Shown: positions 1-10,628 of the stretch, in pieces
Numbering within the stretch: the first letter of the stretch is position 1
Layout: each line of letters opens with the position of its first letter
Assembly: GCA_038087015.1 (NCBI GenBank)
Contig: JASBNA010000005.1
Location: forward strand, 372,001 to 436,000
Reading direction: 5' to 3'
From: Cerrena zonata
Lineage: Eukaryota > Basidiomycota > Agaricomycetes > Polyporales > Cerrenaceae
Length of the DNA: 64,000 nt
Notes under the pieces: model-generated
What the model was told of the DNA's origin: nothing
The model's input: the letters and a program-made list of their open reading frames with translations, nothing else
Databases searched by the model: none
Translations under genes and position numbers: made by a program

Positions 1-2612
1 AACGGCATTCCTGTTTCCCATGAAATCCTGCCTTCCTGCCGAGGCCCGAGTCTAGACTGACGAGCTAAACGAAATTGTAAGGTTCTTGCTTGAAGCTTCA
101 AAGCTACAAGGGTGCTTACCTGGGGCTGACCGTCGGTGAAAGCTCGTACACTCATCGAAAGGACTGGTAAGAACGCCTCACTCAAATTACTCACATCCAT
201 TTATGATGCATTTGATGATTGCACTGATCCCGACATAGCTTTGTCGTATGCAAATTCACTTATTGGGATGAAGGATTCTCATTTGATATACAACGTCTTC
301 CTGTGTTCAGGGCAACTTGGAAGTGATGCTGTGAAGTCTCAGCTATACGGGACCTTTCTAGCGAGGATAACGAGGACCCAACTTTAATACTGGTACTTCC
401 GATTCGCTAACTAATCCAGAGATGATAGGGATTAGGACTTTCTATACGAAACTACTTGTCATTGACCGCTTGCCCGTGTACCACGGAGAGTACGAAGTCA
501 GTCCATATTGAAATACCGAGGGAAAACCCGTCAGTCCCGGGTAATGATAGTATTCTCGAACATATATCATGTTGTATCACTACCAATGAAGCACTGGTAC
601 GCGATTCGTAGCATCTACTCCATTTGGCAGCTCACGAAGTTCAACACCAGCCTGACCACCGATTAAGAAACCCAACAACCTCATCATGATCTGTGGATGA
701 AAGTAGGGCGTCGATCCAGCGGTTGAGACACCTATCGTCTGTGGTTCAAAAAATTCAGACTCCGCTTGCATGGTTTAGAACTTTACGTACAGTCGGGGAG
801 GAGATTTTTAAATTTGGTTCAGTATGACTAGGTCCCTCTTCGTCACTCTCAAGGCCCGTTCTACATAGTTGGCCGCCCACTCGGAATGAATCAATTATCG
901 CAGGTACCGCAACACCGACGACAACTTCAAGAACGAGGAAGGGAGGGCATCAACGGAAGTGGCCACACCGACTTCCTTCCATCACTTACCTGAAAGCTTT
1001 CTGATCCTATGAGAAGTATACCTCCGTTGGTCACCGTTCTATCACCTCCGCTGGCACTGCCCTACCAACTATTGTGGTTCCGAGTCCGATGTAAATGTAA
1101 ATTTCATCGTGGGCCCATATCATCATGAACTTGTACTGACACTTGCCACATCTCTCCCGCCACATATAGGAAAGAAGAAAATCAGACAGGGGTGTCGGGC
1201 CAATGGTCCGAAGATAAACCTTGATTTACTTCTCCTTGTGTTTGCCCTGGTACGTTCAACCTGAGTGACAGGATTTTACTATAACACCCGTCTTTGCAGG
1301 TTATCCCATTCGGTATCTAGACTTTACGGGGTCCTAGATGTTTGTCAATATAGCTTGTACAATGCTCTAACTATGTCGCCTATCATTATATGGTAATCCC
1401 TAACAAGACCGAGCGTTGACAGCAACATCAGATTGAAATCCCTGCTATTTTCGAAACTATCCGCGGGCTTTGAGGGAATCGAAACTTTAATCGCCTCTCC
1501 TTTGGTCCGATTGACCCACGGACGGGGAAAGCCAATCAACGGATCAGTACACTAGGTGTGAACCTACTTGGACGACCGTGAGTGATTATTGTGTTCGAAT
1601 AACTGTAACCTACCGGACATGACGGAGAGGTGTGTGAAGAAACACTTATCTGTGCGGACCTCTACGGCCTTCCTACTAGTGAAGAGAAACTCAAGGTGAG
1701 TTTCTCTTGTCGTCGATCGATACTGAAGTACTTGCTTTACAGGTGCGTCTGGAAGTACCGTTGTGATCGATACATCGACTTTGCCGACTGGCACACAACC
1801 GATGCGCCCGAAAGCAGTTGTTCCAGCACCCGCCCCTTCATATACCCCCTCATGTCAGACATAAGCAATAAGCTCCACTGCTCACCTGTCAGGACAACGT
1901 TCGAGACAGTCGAGACAGCTACAGCTAGACTGCGACCCATTACCCTACGAAGATGAAGAAATCTTGGTCTGCGCAATACTTCTGGTGGCGCAAAGAAACA
2001 CGCACTTTCGTACAAGGAGGCAGCTGCTCGTCAGTGAGCGATGTGATCCTGAACCTCTCATATAGGACTCGCGTTTGAGTGAACGAGGGGAAATTTTCCG
2101 ATTATTTGAAAACGGGAGATGACGACCTTGGCTCTCTGGCCACGAAATACTGTCTTCCACACGTGTCCCCAGAGCATGCCTTACGGCATACCCTGCCCTT
2201 TTGATGACAAAGTTCATACCAAGAAGGACGATCGACCTCACGAATGACATGCTCCTCACCGGCTGTCGTCGTGGTCTGGCTTTGGTAGGGTTGGTACGTT
2301 CTCTGGTTGCTTCTCTTCCTATGCTGCTGCTGTACCTTACCTCCATTTGTAGGATGTTTAAAATAGGATGATGACCGGTCTCAGATGCATCTGACACCAA
2401 CTTGTACCTTTATGACAAATCGTTTCAACAAAGAGTTGGTACATACAACACAGTACATAGCTTATTCCTACAGTCCAAAAAATGAAAAAATAATTACTTT
2501 TACAACAAATACGAGCCTGATAGCGATACAACGGTGTTCGTCGTGCACTCAAACTCGTGGATGAGACGGAGATAAGTTAATATAGAAGAAGCCAAGGATC
2601 TGAAACGGAATC
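1..2612. other. gene-poor stretch, no recognised gene
   Basis: I see no domain on either strand and no chain of ORFs joined by plausible introns. The best open stretch is a 63-aa minus-strand ORF with a true ATG (580..771) containing HPQIMMRLLGFLIGG; it has no family I recognise and could be a gene remnant. The 83-aa plus-strand stretch at 136..387 opens with GTG, so it is at most an exon. Overlapping minus ORFs between 1737 and 2552 look like chance openings. The stretch may be degraded mobile DNA or simply the intergenic edge of the window. Confidence 0.5.
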
Positions 2613-3499
2613 TCAGATGAGACCTGGCACAAACCAGTAGGGAACCTCCGTCGCGTAGCGATCCCACTCCTTCCCAAACATCTTCCGTAACTCTGCGTCT
2701 TCTGCCCTAGCTCTAGAAACGCCCACCGCAACCCAATAACCATACATGACCATGAAAAGCCCCATCCGCAACGTTGTACCAAGCACTCCGGATCCTAAGA
2801 CTTCGCACTCCACTATCCATCCGCCTGGAGTGAGATTGACGAGGATGATACCCAAGAATGCGAGGAGGGATCCCGTGTAGGCTGGGTGGCGTACATAGCC
2901 GTAAGGGCCGGATGTGATTAATTTATGTGCCGGAAGGATGGTGAGGTCGAACGTGAATAATGTCCCAAGAGCTCGGTAACATAAGAGTCGTAAGAGCATT
3001 CCGAGAGCAACAAGCGTCACTCCTAGTACTGCAAGGTTTGTTACACGGACGTCTGGACCGGCGAGGCGAGTTGAAAGGGTGGCGGCACGGAGAGGTGATA
3101 TTTTGTTCGAAGGGCATAGTGTCATCAGGATGAAATTGGCTATTGGGGAGGGTAAGGGGAAGACATTCTGTTGCGCGAGTACGAGTGCGAAGTCTGCTAA
3201 AGTGCACATCCATACGAGAGGACGTTGAATCTGAGTGCAATTGAGTTTAGTAAGTGACACCCTCACGTAAAACAAATGGAGCACCACTCGGCGGGGACGG
3301 TCAGACAGGGCCCAGTGTCCTATGCGCCACTCTCCGGGTAGTGTCCAACACATACCGTGAAGACCAAGGGGGAGATTCTACTGTGCCATTTTACGTCAAA
3401 GCGACCCTTCTGTGGAGTAGTTGCTTTGTTGGGAGGTGTACTGGCGACTTGGTAACAAGCTGCTTGTGAGCAGCCTAGGAGGACCCTAGCTAGAGACAT
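2613..3499 (-). CDS. isoprenylcysteine carboxyl methyltransferase-like membrane protein
   Basis: The protein resembles the ICMT/phospholipid methyltransferase family, which in ICMT methylates the C-terminal prenylcysteine of CaaX proteins at the ER membrane using S-adenosylmethionine. The C-terminal half shows the family signature: a GPYGYVRHPAYTGSLLAF motif (SAM-binding G..VRHP.Y) at about 2880-2940, then hydrophobic segments, then the end motif F..EW..Y...VPY.FVPG. The first exon starts at the ATG at 3499 (MSLARV...) and contains STPPN, which resembles the N-terminal motif of fungal ICMT-like proteins. A small intron is likely just before 3350, and a 36-nt one fits 3231-3266 (GTGAGG...CTCAG, phase 0). 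The exact first junction was not resolved. Basidiomycetes usually carry several ICMT-like paralogues, so this need not be the Ste14 orthologue. Confidence 0.78.
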
Positions 3500-4392
3500 G
3501 GGTTGCAAGTTGGAGAGGCGTATCAACAGCGACCATGAGAACGGGTGAGGGTCCTATTTATGCGTTTCGAATTCTAATCGGTCGACTTCTTTTGCGATTT
3601 TCCTATGCACCTGAGACTCCTGTCACCTGGGATCGAGACAGATAGAGAGTAACATGCCCTGATTCGCGCTTACTATAACTGCACAGATGTTTTGTCAGCG
3701 AAGCTCATGCAACAGAGGACGAGGCCGAACGATTCACACATACCCCTTCTCCGGCACCCTGTCCCATGATAGAGCTGAGAAATCCAACTCCGCGGGCAGT
3801 TGTATAGATATGATGCTACCGGGCCCCCGGCGAGTTTAACGAAAGTGGGAACAGCATTCGTCATGTAGAAGACATCGTTAGCAGTCATGTTCCGCAGCGC
3901 CGTCGCTCAACGAATCGAGTCGGCGGCGGTACAGATTGAACCAACCATTTCCTCGGAGAAGAAGCAATACGCCTAGTAACCGAGGATCATCAGCTCCCGT
4001 ACATTGCACTTGTCGTATTTGGGCTATGGACCAGAAGCCATCAAAGTTTATTCAATGTTGCACCGATGATCCAAGATGAAGATGCCCATCGTAGCTCGTC
4101 ACCCGCCAATATTCATCTCTTCAATGAACAGGCCGCGTTGACGTCTCCCGCGATGCTTCACCGTATAATCACGATTCTGTTTACAGTCAGGCGCACTGTC
4201 CCCTCATGGAAACGTCTGTGGGATCCGGAATGACAGGCCTCCTGCCGCTCATAATTTACTACCAGGTTTGGCTGCTAGGAACCGAAAAGCAGCACAAGCA
4301 AGACTGTCTTAGCACACAGCCTGTCATTATGTTCAGAGCAGCATTTCCGTGAGAGCATGGCGGTAGAAATGTAAATGCACCTATTAGTCTTC
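3500..4392. other. intergenic region with possible exon remnants
   Basis: No complete gene is visible. On the minus strand a 71-aa ORF with a true ATG (3673..3888) begins MTANDVFYMTNAVPTFVKLAGG and contains a possible splice donor after GTGCRRRG. It looks coding-like but has no family I recognise, and the sequence upstream of it (to about 4000) opens only in short stretches. The rest is the 3' flank of the metacaspase-like gene and the 5' flank of the ICMT-like gene. Confidence 0.35.
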
Positions 4393-6498
4393 TTACAGAC
4401 TGCCGATGACAGTGATTTTTCGAATGAAGCTGTCCCATGCACCCACCTGTGGGGGAGCAGGTGAACTGGGGTCGGATGATGCCATTCTGTTCGCTTGGCG
4501 CACATGACTCCTTCCATCTTCGTCTCGACCAACCAGAGGAGGCTGTTCCAGAAACCTCAACTGCAATGGAGCATCTGCAAGGAAGACCTTGATAAAGCTC
4601 GTGTCCATATCCGTTCCAAGTCCGTCAGGGAGGAAGAATTGGAAAGACGTGCTGAGCTCTGGGCTGGCCCCGATTTGTAGACTCTGACCCGCAAGCAACG
4701 TTGGTTTATCTTCTTCCCATGGAGAGTACCATATCGATATTTCGTATGTGTTGGGATCGAAGTAGATGATGTATGGAAAGAGGTCGATAGAACCTGCATT
4801 GCGTAAGACAAAGGCGTAGTCGTCTTCGTGTCGCTCGACTATTTTCGCTTCGTCGTTCTGGAAGGGGACCTCCATTCTCAGAGCTTTGGGGCGAGTCAAG
4901 GGTGCATCATCATCTGGGCTCGAGTCAGGGTCTTCCTGCAAAAGATGAAATTCCATGTGAACGTTACTAGAAAAGGGATGGAGTGCATTGGTCTGGTTGA
5001 GAAAGAAGTTGAAACGGGAAATGGACGCCAATAGTCTTGGAACGTTAACTATGACCATGTCGCTCGAGCTAAGACGGGGCGGACACTGATCTCGCAATAA
5101 TGAATCCTGATGCTTCAAGGCCACGCCCCCTCCCGCGACGTCGTCTACCTCTAGAATTAAATTCAAATCGCCACCCGTCTCTCCTACGCGTTGTAAGACC
5201 GCACTGTCATCGGCTGTTGCGCCAGAGAGGCTGAATTCCAAAAACCTCATCATTCGCAGGGCGATGGGAGACTGAGGTGACAGATTGACGACCGCATAAT
5301 ACAAACGATAAGGGTGGCTGAGAACACGAGCAGTATGATGCTCTCCGATGATACGGATGTTTGTAGATATCTGAGCGTAGCAGTGGTCGACGGAAACCTC
5401 TTTTACCACAGCAGTTCCAAGAATACGATCCACTCGGAGACGGTTGTCCATGTTGCAGAGTTCCATCTGTGTGCCCGGCTTCACGCCCATGATCTCGCAG
5501 GGACCCTGGATTCGACAACGACTGCGACCCTCCCAAAGGACTTGGAACATCCCAGGATCTACTTGTATCTTCTCGAAGACGAGACGATCGCGAGAAACTC
5601 CTTCGCATTGTGGATGCTGGTTGACGATGCCAGGCCATTGGTTGCGCAGCACATCGAGATTCTGGTTAATCCACTTTAATAACTCCACATAGGAACGAGG
5701 ACGAATGTCCAAGCTTCGAAGAGCCTTCACCCAGAGAGTCGTAAATAACCCTCCATCATCAGTTCCCATGGCTGATTCCTTTTGGCCGCAAGCAGCCATC
5801 AGAACATGAGACTTAGCACGGCGCTGGGTAAAAGCCCCACGCAGGAACCTATGAGGATTTTGGGTGGGTGGTGGCACAAACGGATTTCGCAAACACTCCG
5901 AACTCCAGACATCCTGATCGACATCTTCCCGAAGAGGAACGGTACAAAGTGGGTCTATGCGGCGGACTTTGAAAGGATGCGCGACCTGCGGGCCACGAGT
6001 ACCATGACCACTATGACAGCAGTCTAGGACTACAGTTATGTTATCGCCGTGTGACAACGCAACCATGTCAAGGAGAGCCCCTAGGGTACGGTCAGGAATA
6101 CCACAAATCTGGTACCCATCCAGGCCCACCATCCCTTCGTCATAGGGTAGGATGATCTCCAGTAAACCGTAGTCTTCGTCATAAGGACTGGTCTTCTCGA
6201 TGATTGGCCAGTTATGCGGCGCAGGGCTGCGACTTCCATGTCCGGAGAAATGAACTATAATGACATCTCCCTCACGTATAGATGCATTACAGATAAGGTG
6301 GGATTGGAATCCGGCAATGATATTTCCTCTTGTTGCTTCCTCGTCCAGTAGCGTAAGAATGTGATCCTGAGGCACATGTAGATCGTCTATGAGGTAAGTT
6401 CGGACGTTTTCAATATCTCGGTGTGCTCCAGCAACAAGACTGAAATCCGGACTAGCATATCGCTCGATGCCGATGAGGAGGGCAAATATCCGAACCAT
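4393..6498 (-). CDS. caspase-domain (metacaspase-like, peptidase C14) protein
   Basis: This is an intronless 701-aa ORF starting at a true ATG (6498, MVRIFALLIGIERY). Residues about 1-300 are a caspase-haemoglobinase fold p20-like domain: the N-terminal strand FALLIGIERY, then the catalytic-His motif HFSGHGS at about residue 104 and the catalytic-Cys motif VLDCCHSGHGT at about residue 160. An acidic/Gly loop and MAACGQKESA (about residue 235) follow as in fungal metacaspases. Residues 300-701 are a beta-rich C-terminal extension of unknown function. Metacaspases cleave after Arg/Lys and act in stress responses and cell death, but these long Agaricomycete paralogues lack the Pro/Gln-rich prodomain and are functionally uncharacterised. 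Both dyad residues are present, so activity is plausible. Confidence 0.9.
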   Translation of the reverse strand: MVRIFALLIGIERYASPDFSLVAGAHRDIENVRTYLIDDLHVPQDHILTLLDEEATRGNIIAGFQSHLICNASIREGDVIIVHFSGHGSRSPAPHNWPIIEKTSPYDEDYGLLEIILPYDEGMVGLDGYQICGIPDRTLGALLDMVALSHGDNITVVLDCCHSGHGTRGPQVAHPFKVRRIDPLCTVPLREDVDQDVWSSECLRNPFVPPPTQNPHRFLRGAFTQRRAKSHVLMAACGQKESAMGTDDGGLFTTLWVKALRSLDIRPRSYVELLKWINQNLDVLRNQWPGIVNQHPQCEGVSRDRLVFEKIQVDPGMFQVLWEGRSRCRIQGPCEIMGVKPGTQMELCNMDNRLRVDRILGTAVVKEVSVDHCYAQISTNIRIIGEHHTARVLSHPYRLYYAVVNLSPQSPIALRMMRFLEFSLSGATADDSAVLQRVGETGGDLNLILEVDDVAGGGVALKHQDSLLRDQCPPRLSSSDMVIVNVPRLLASISRFNFFLNQTNALHPFSSNVHMEFHLLQEDPDSSPDDDAPLTRPKALRMEVPFQNDEAKIVERHEDDYAFVLRNAGSIDLFPYIIYFDPNTYEISIWYSPWEEDKPTLLAGQSLQIGASPELSTSFQFFLPDGLGTDMDTSFIKVFLADAPLQLRFLEQPPLVGRDEDGRSHVRQANRMASSDPSSPAPPQVGAWDSFIRKITVIGSL

Positions 6499-7065
6499 GG
6501 ATCCTGTGTGTGCATATGAAAATCGGGTAACAGTATACGCATGGAGCAGTAAGTAAGCTCAAAGCTACACGAACCTTCGTTGAATTACGGATGAATCCTT
6601 TAATCAGCTAGTATTGGGGTTGTTGGCTGTTGTTGGTCAAAGGACTGTTATAATTGCTTCAGATGAAGAGCGTGCGAGCAAGATTGATGGTCCCTGATAG
6701 AACGGCCGTAATTTTAGGTTTCATAACGGAGAAAGAAGAGGACTGACCTATAAGTGTAGCGATTTATGAAAGCATATTCGACGATGCGTCATAACGCTAT
6801 TGTATGCCGTTCGCTATACAATGCTAAACTGAATAGGAACGTGCAAAAGTATAGCAATTATATGCACTTGTGTTGTAGCATACAAGGTTGTGATAGCGTA
6901 GACAACAATAGTTGAGAGCAAGAAAGCAAGCGATACGGTGAGTTCCGGACTTCCAAAAGAGGTAGATTAGAATGTTCGACTTGAAACAGATGGTTAAGGG
7001 TGCGTCAAAAGATATTCGTTAAGGTTCGTCATGTTCCGAGATAATATGCCGTGGGATACGAGGAA
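6499..7065. other. promoter/intergenic gap
   Basis: The gap lies between the stop of the helicase gene (7066) and the start of the caspase-domain gene (6498), both on the minus strand. It is AT-rich with short imperfect inverted repeats around 6785-6900 (variants of CGCTATACAATGC). No ORF or RNA gene is seen. It should hold the caspase-gene promoter. Confidence 0.4.
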
Positions 7066-10000
7066 TTAATAGTAATGTGGAACGTATCTGTCCCCTCTGA
7101 ACGGGTGAGCCATGTTCTCTTTGTGTGTAGTATTGACTTTCTCAGCCCGACCCGACGTCACAGAGACTTGTCGAGAGGTCAGAGAAGCACATTCATACGG
7201 AGGAATGACGGCCTTTGAGGAACGAGGAGGGTTAAGGAGGCGTTCTTGGGTGGATGATGAAGCCTGGACGGTTCCGGGACCCAATCCTTGCACATCGTGG
7301 TCTCGGTATGAGCCGTTTGAGTTGCGATGGGAAATCGATAGAGGTTGAGAAGGCGTGCGCGAGATAATGGAAGAAGAGGGTTCTTGGACAGGGAGGTAAG
7401 TTAGACTCTTTTGACGGCTAGATGATACTCCAGGCATCTCGGCAGTCTGATTCGCAACTTCGCGTGAGTCTACCCAGGCTTTTTCCGAGTGGATTTCCCA
7501 ATGTCTCGCCAGATTCCCAAGGAGAGTGTCTTTGGCACATGTTTGGATGAACCGCTTATTCGTGACAATCACCATACCGGCCTCACAACGAGTCAACATT
7601 ACGTTCATGCGATTCTTGAATCGTAAAAAGCCAGGTGCCTTGGTGCGAACAGCAGACACAATCACGTATGCTGCTTCGTGGCCTACGTATCAATCTAGTC
7701 AGCATCGTGCGTACAATGAGACGTGCCTGCGTATGCCAACCTTGAAAGCTGTCAACATTAAAGACACGATCATGTGGAAGGAGTTCCGTCTGGAGCCTCT
7801 TCTGAATGGCTGCACGCTGTGCATCATATGGGGTGATGACACAAAAGTCACGCTCTCGATAGTAGTGACGGATGAGATGGACCACAGTGTTGATCTCGTC
7901 CCGATTCTGAAGTAAAACGGCGTTCATAGTTTGTAATGCGTTCGCCAATACAAATAACTAGAATACGCATGACTTACTAGGAAACTGGAGCCTGATTGGG
8001 CTTCTTCACTTCTCAGAACATCGACAAGCCGAACGCAGGCCATTGATTCGTTCCAGTGTTCCGAGTGTAACTCCGATTTATACACTTGGTCCGAAATGAA
8101 ATCACCAAGCGGAATAGGTAGCCGGTCTAATAGTAACATGAATAGTTAGATTAAAACCCGACATATCAAATGACCAAATACTGACATTGCGTGCTGAGAA
8201 AATAGGCGTTGGGTTGTAGATGTTTGATATCGAAGATACTTTTCATTTGAGGAGCAATATCTTGCCCAAATGGAGGTACTACGATAATCCTTTAGTCATG
8301 TGAATGGAAGTTGTAGGCGTAAGGATGTACCCACATTGTTGAGGATCGCCAAAAAGACACACCTTCCTTAGCCTCTTGAATTTATGGAAGAAATGCTACA
8401 AATTGTTGGTTAATAGCGGAGACATGAGAAGGATAATTGCGCCACATTACCATGAATTCAAATGTGTCGATCTGTGACGCCTCATCTACGACGAGACGCT
8501 CTACGGGAAGCAAGTCGAAAACCCCTATCTCATCTAAAGCAGGATTGGAGAGCATGCTTAAAGTGCACAGAACCACGCGGCTTCCGTTGAATCGCCGTTC
8601 AAAGGTAACAGAGTCATTGAAAAGATCGTCTGACCGAATAAGATGCTTCTGCAAGCGAGCATATAGATCCTCATGCCTAAGGAAAATTGAGCGAAGCCTT
8701 GGAAAATCCGGTGTTCTTCCTTACCATTCAAGATAGAACTCTTTGGAGACTAGGAGTTTGAAGTCTGACACCTCATTGCTGAGGAGACTTCGAGCGATAT
8801 TACGAACGGCGACATTCGAGCGAGCAACGATCCACACAGTGGCATTCTGTACGCTCCAATAGTTCACAGCGGCAGCTATAGTCGTGGTCTTGCCTGTTCC
8901 AGGAGGGCCTACAACATCGTTTAGTGTGTCTGTTATTGGACGAAGAACTTCATTTGACTCTCACCGTGAGCAATGACCAACGGTTCAGTTGGTGTAATCA
9001 TAGCAGCGGCGACAGCGCATTGGGATATATTGAGCATTGCAAATGAAGGATGGTCTTCCGCTATTTCGGTCTTAATTGGCACAATGGGAGGACCCCGGGA
9101 GGAAAACCACAACATGTCTATGAAAGGACGATTTCGAATGTTGATCTCCCCGCGAAGGAGTTGTAGAAGAAATAGGTCACGAGCGACCTCGGGAAAAGTG
9201 GCTTCTTCTCGCCCGACTATACGTACACGTTTGACACCTCCTCGGAAGTTGCCTTCGAGAACTTGGATATTTGTTGAACGGCCGTGTGCATGGATAGCTC
9301 TCCCCACGACATCGCCTCCGCGGTTAGAGCTCAAGAGAACAGATGTCTAATAAAGCATTAGCACCCTGAAAACGGCGAACACGGGTGTCTGACCTGATTA
9401 CTTCTTCTGACACGCGTTTTAAATCTGGAATTCTGGAGAACAAGTTGGCCATCAGCCATTTCCACTGACTCAAATTCGTTGTCGCGTAAAGTAGGTTTGG
9501 CTGCATCAAGGAGTTCCATGGTGGTGACTAATCGACCAAGACAGTCTAATGTCTGTAGTTCTGTCAATATTCGCTCAGAAATGAGGGGGACATAGGTCAC
9601 CTTATACTCGAGGAGGTGCGTGGTAACTTTCTTCGCGCTGCGAATCTCAGGTAATGCATATTCTGACACTCTGTAATGACGTGGAAAAGTCAGCAGGACA
9701 GAATGAAGACAAATACTTAAGCTACGTACTTGGCAGATATCCAAGCACGCAAACATGCATCGCGGGAAGCAGTATCGCCGTTCTGCCCGTACCACAGTGC
9801 GTCGAGTTTGTATTTGTCCAGTTGGGGATAAAGCTTTCGTAACACAAGCTCCGAGGGGTTCCAAGGTCGCTCCCTACAGTTCGGATGAACAGTAGACAGG
9901 TCGACCCCAGAGGAGTTGACGCCCAGCGTTCTGTAAATGTGAAGGGCCAGTCTTGCCATATTGAAACCGACGACAGTTCCAAATTGGCTATTCAGTAACT

Positions 10001-10250
10001 TCGAGAAGAAGAAACTGTCTTCTTCAGCATATTCATCACAAGAAATGTAATGCACGTATGGCCCTGTGGAGAGAACTATTGCATCGAGGTGGCCCCTATT
10101 CGAGAGTTGGACCGCTAACCCCACTGTTGGTCGACCTCGGTCACGAATAATCTTGGCTACGCGTCCTGCGTCAGAGATGTGATGAGAATATACGTATAGG
10201 GTGGGAGAGATAGATGGAATAATGTTTTGTTCAAGAGTTTGGTACGACAT
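7066..10250 (-). CDS. SF1 (UPF1/DNA2-like) helicase with N-terminal exonuclease-like domain
   Basis: This multi-exon gene starts at the ATG at 10250 (MSYQTLEQN) and stops at 7066. The first exon (about 175 aa) looks like a DEDD 3'-5' exonuclease fold (VGLAVQLSN; VVGFNMARLAL; ASRDACLRAW), but the acidic residues expected in motifs I and II are missing. The helicase core is complete across several exons: Walker A GPPGTGKTTT near 8887-8912, Walker B as DEASQID near 8475, motif V VDSFQG near 7740 followed across an intron by HEAAYVIVSAVR, and motif VI NVMLTRC near 7595. About 150 Ser-rich, low-complexity residues form the C-terminus. The order resembles Agaricomycete P-loop NTPases annotated as helicase/exonuclease fusions. 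The substrate (RNA or DNA) cannot be told. Several exon borders in 8140-8390 and 9320-9720 were not fixed. Confidence 0.85.
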
Positions 10251-10628
10251 TTCTTCGAGCGGGTTTATAAGTCATCTGAATCACAGGAGTTAGTAGTATC
10301 GTTATGTAGGTCAGTCTATTTGGGCGAAAAGTTGATCAGGTTATACAGAGAGTGGAGAACCACTTGACGAAGGGTTGTTGCAACGTTGGGGCTGCTCGTC
10401 GTGTGTTCAGCGTAAGGGCGCCACGCATATTATTGATCGGTTCACGGAAGAGCGGAAGCGACACTCGGCTCAACGTAATTCGATCCGCTATTTAGTGAGG
10501 GAAGCAATCAACTCCAGCTATGAGATTTGGTCCTAGAATGTCATTGGTATATAGAAAGGAATGTGTATTTATAGTCCGACTATGGTGTCACGGCAAAATG
10601 ATACTCGAATCACATACCAGAACCATTA

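Noticed and set aside
1737..2552. Overlapping minus ORFs as a multi-exon gene
   Set aside because: No domain, no consistent splice sites and no agreement between neighbouring frames.
6780..6905. Imperfect inverted repeats near CGCTATACAATGC, as a possible MITE
   Set aside because: There are no clear termini or target-site duplication and no second copy in the window.
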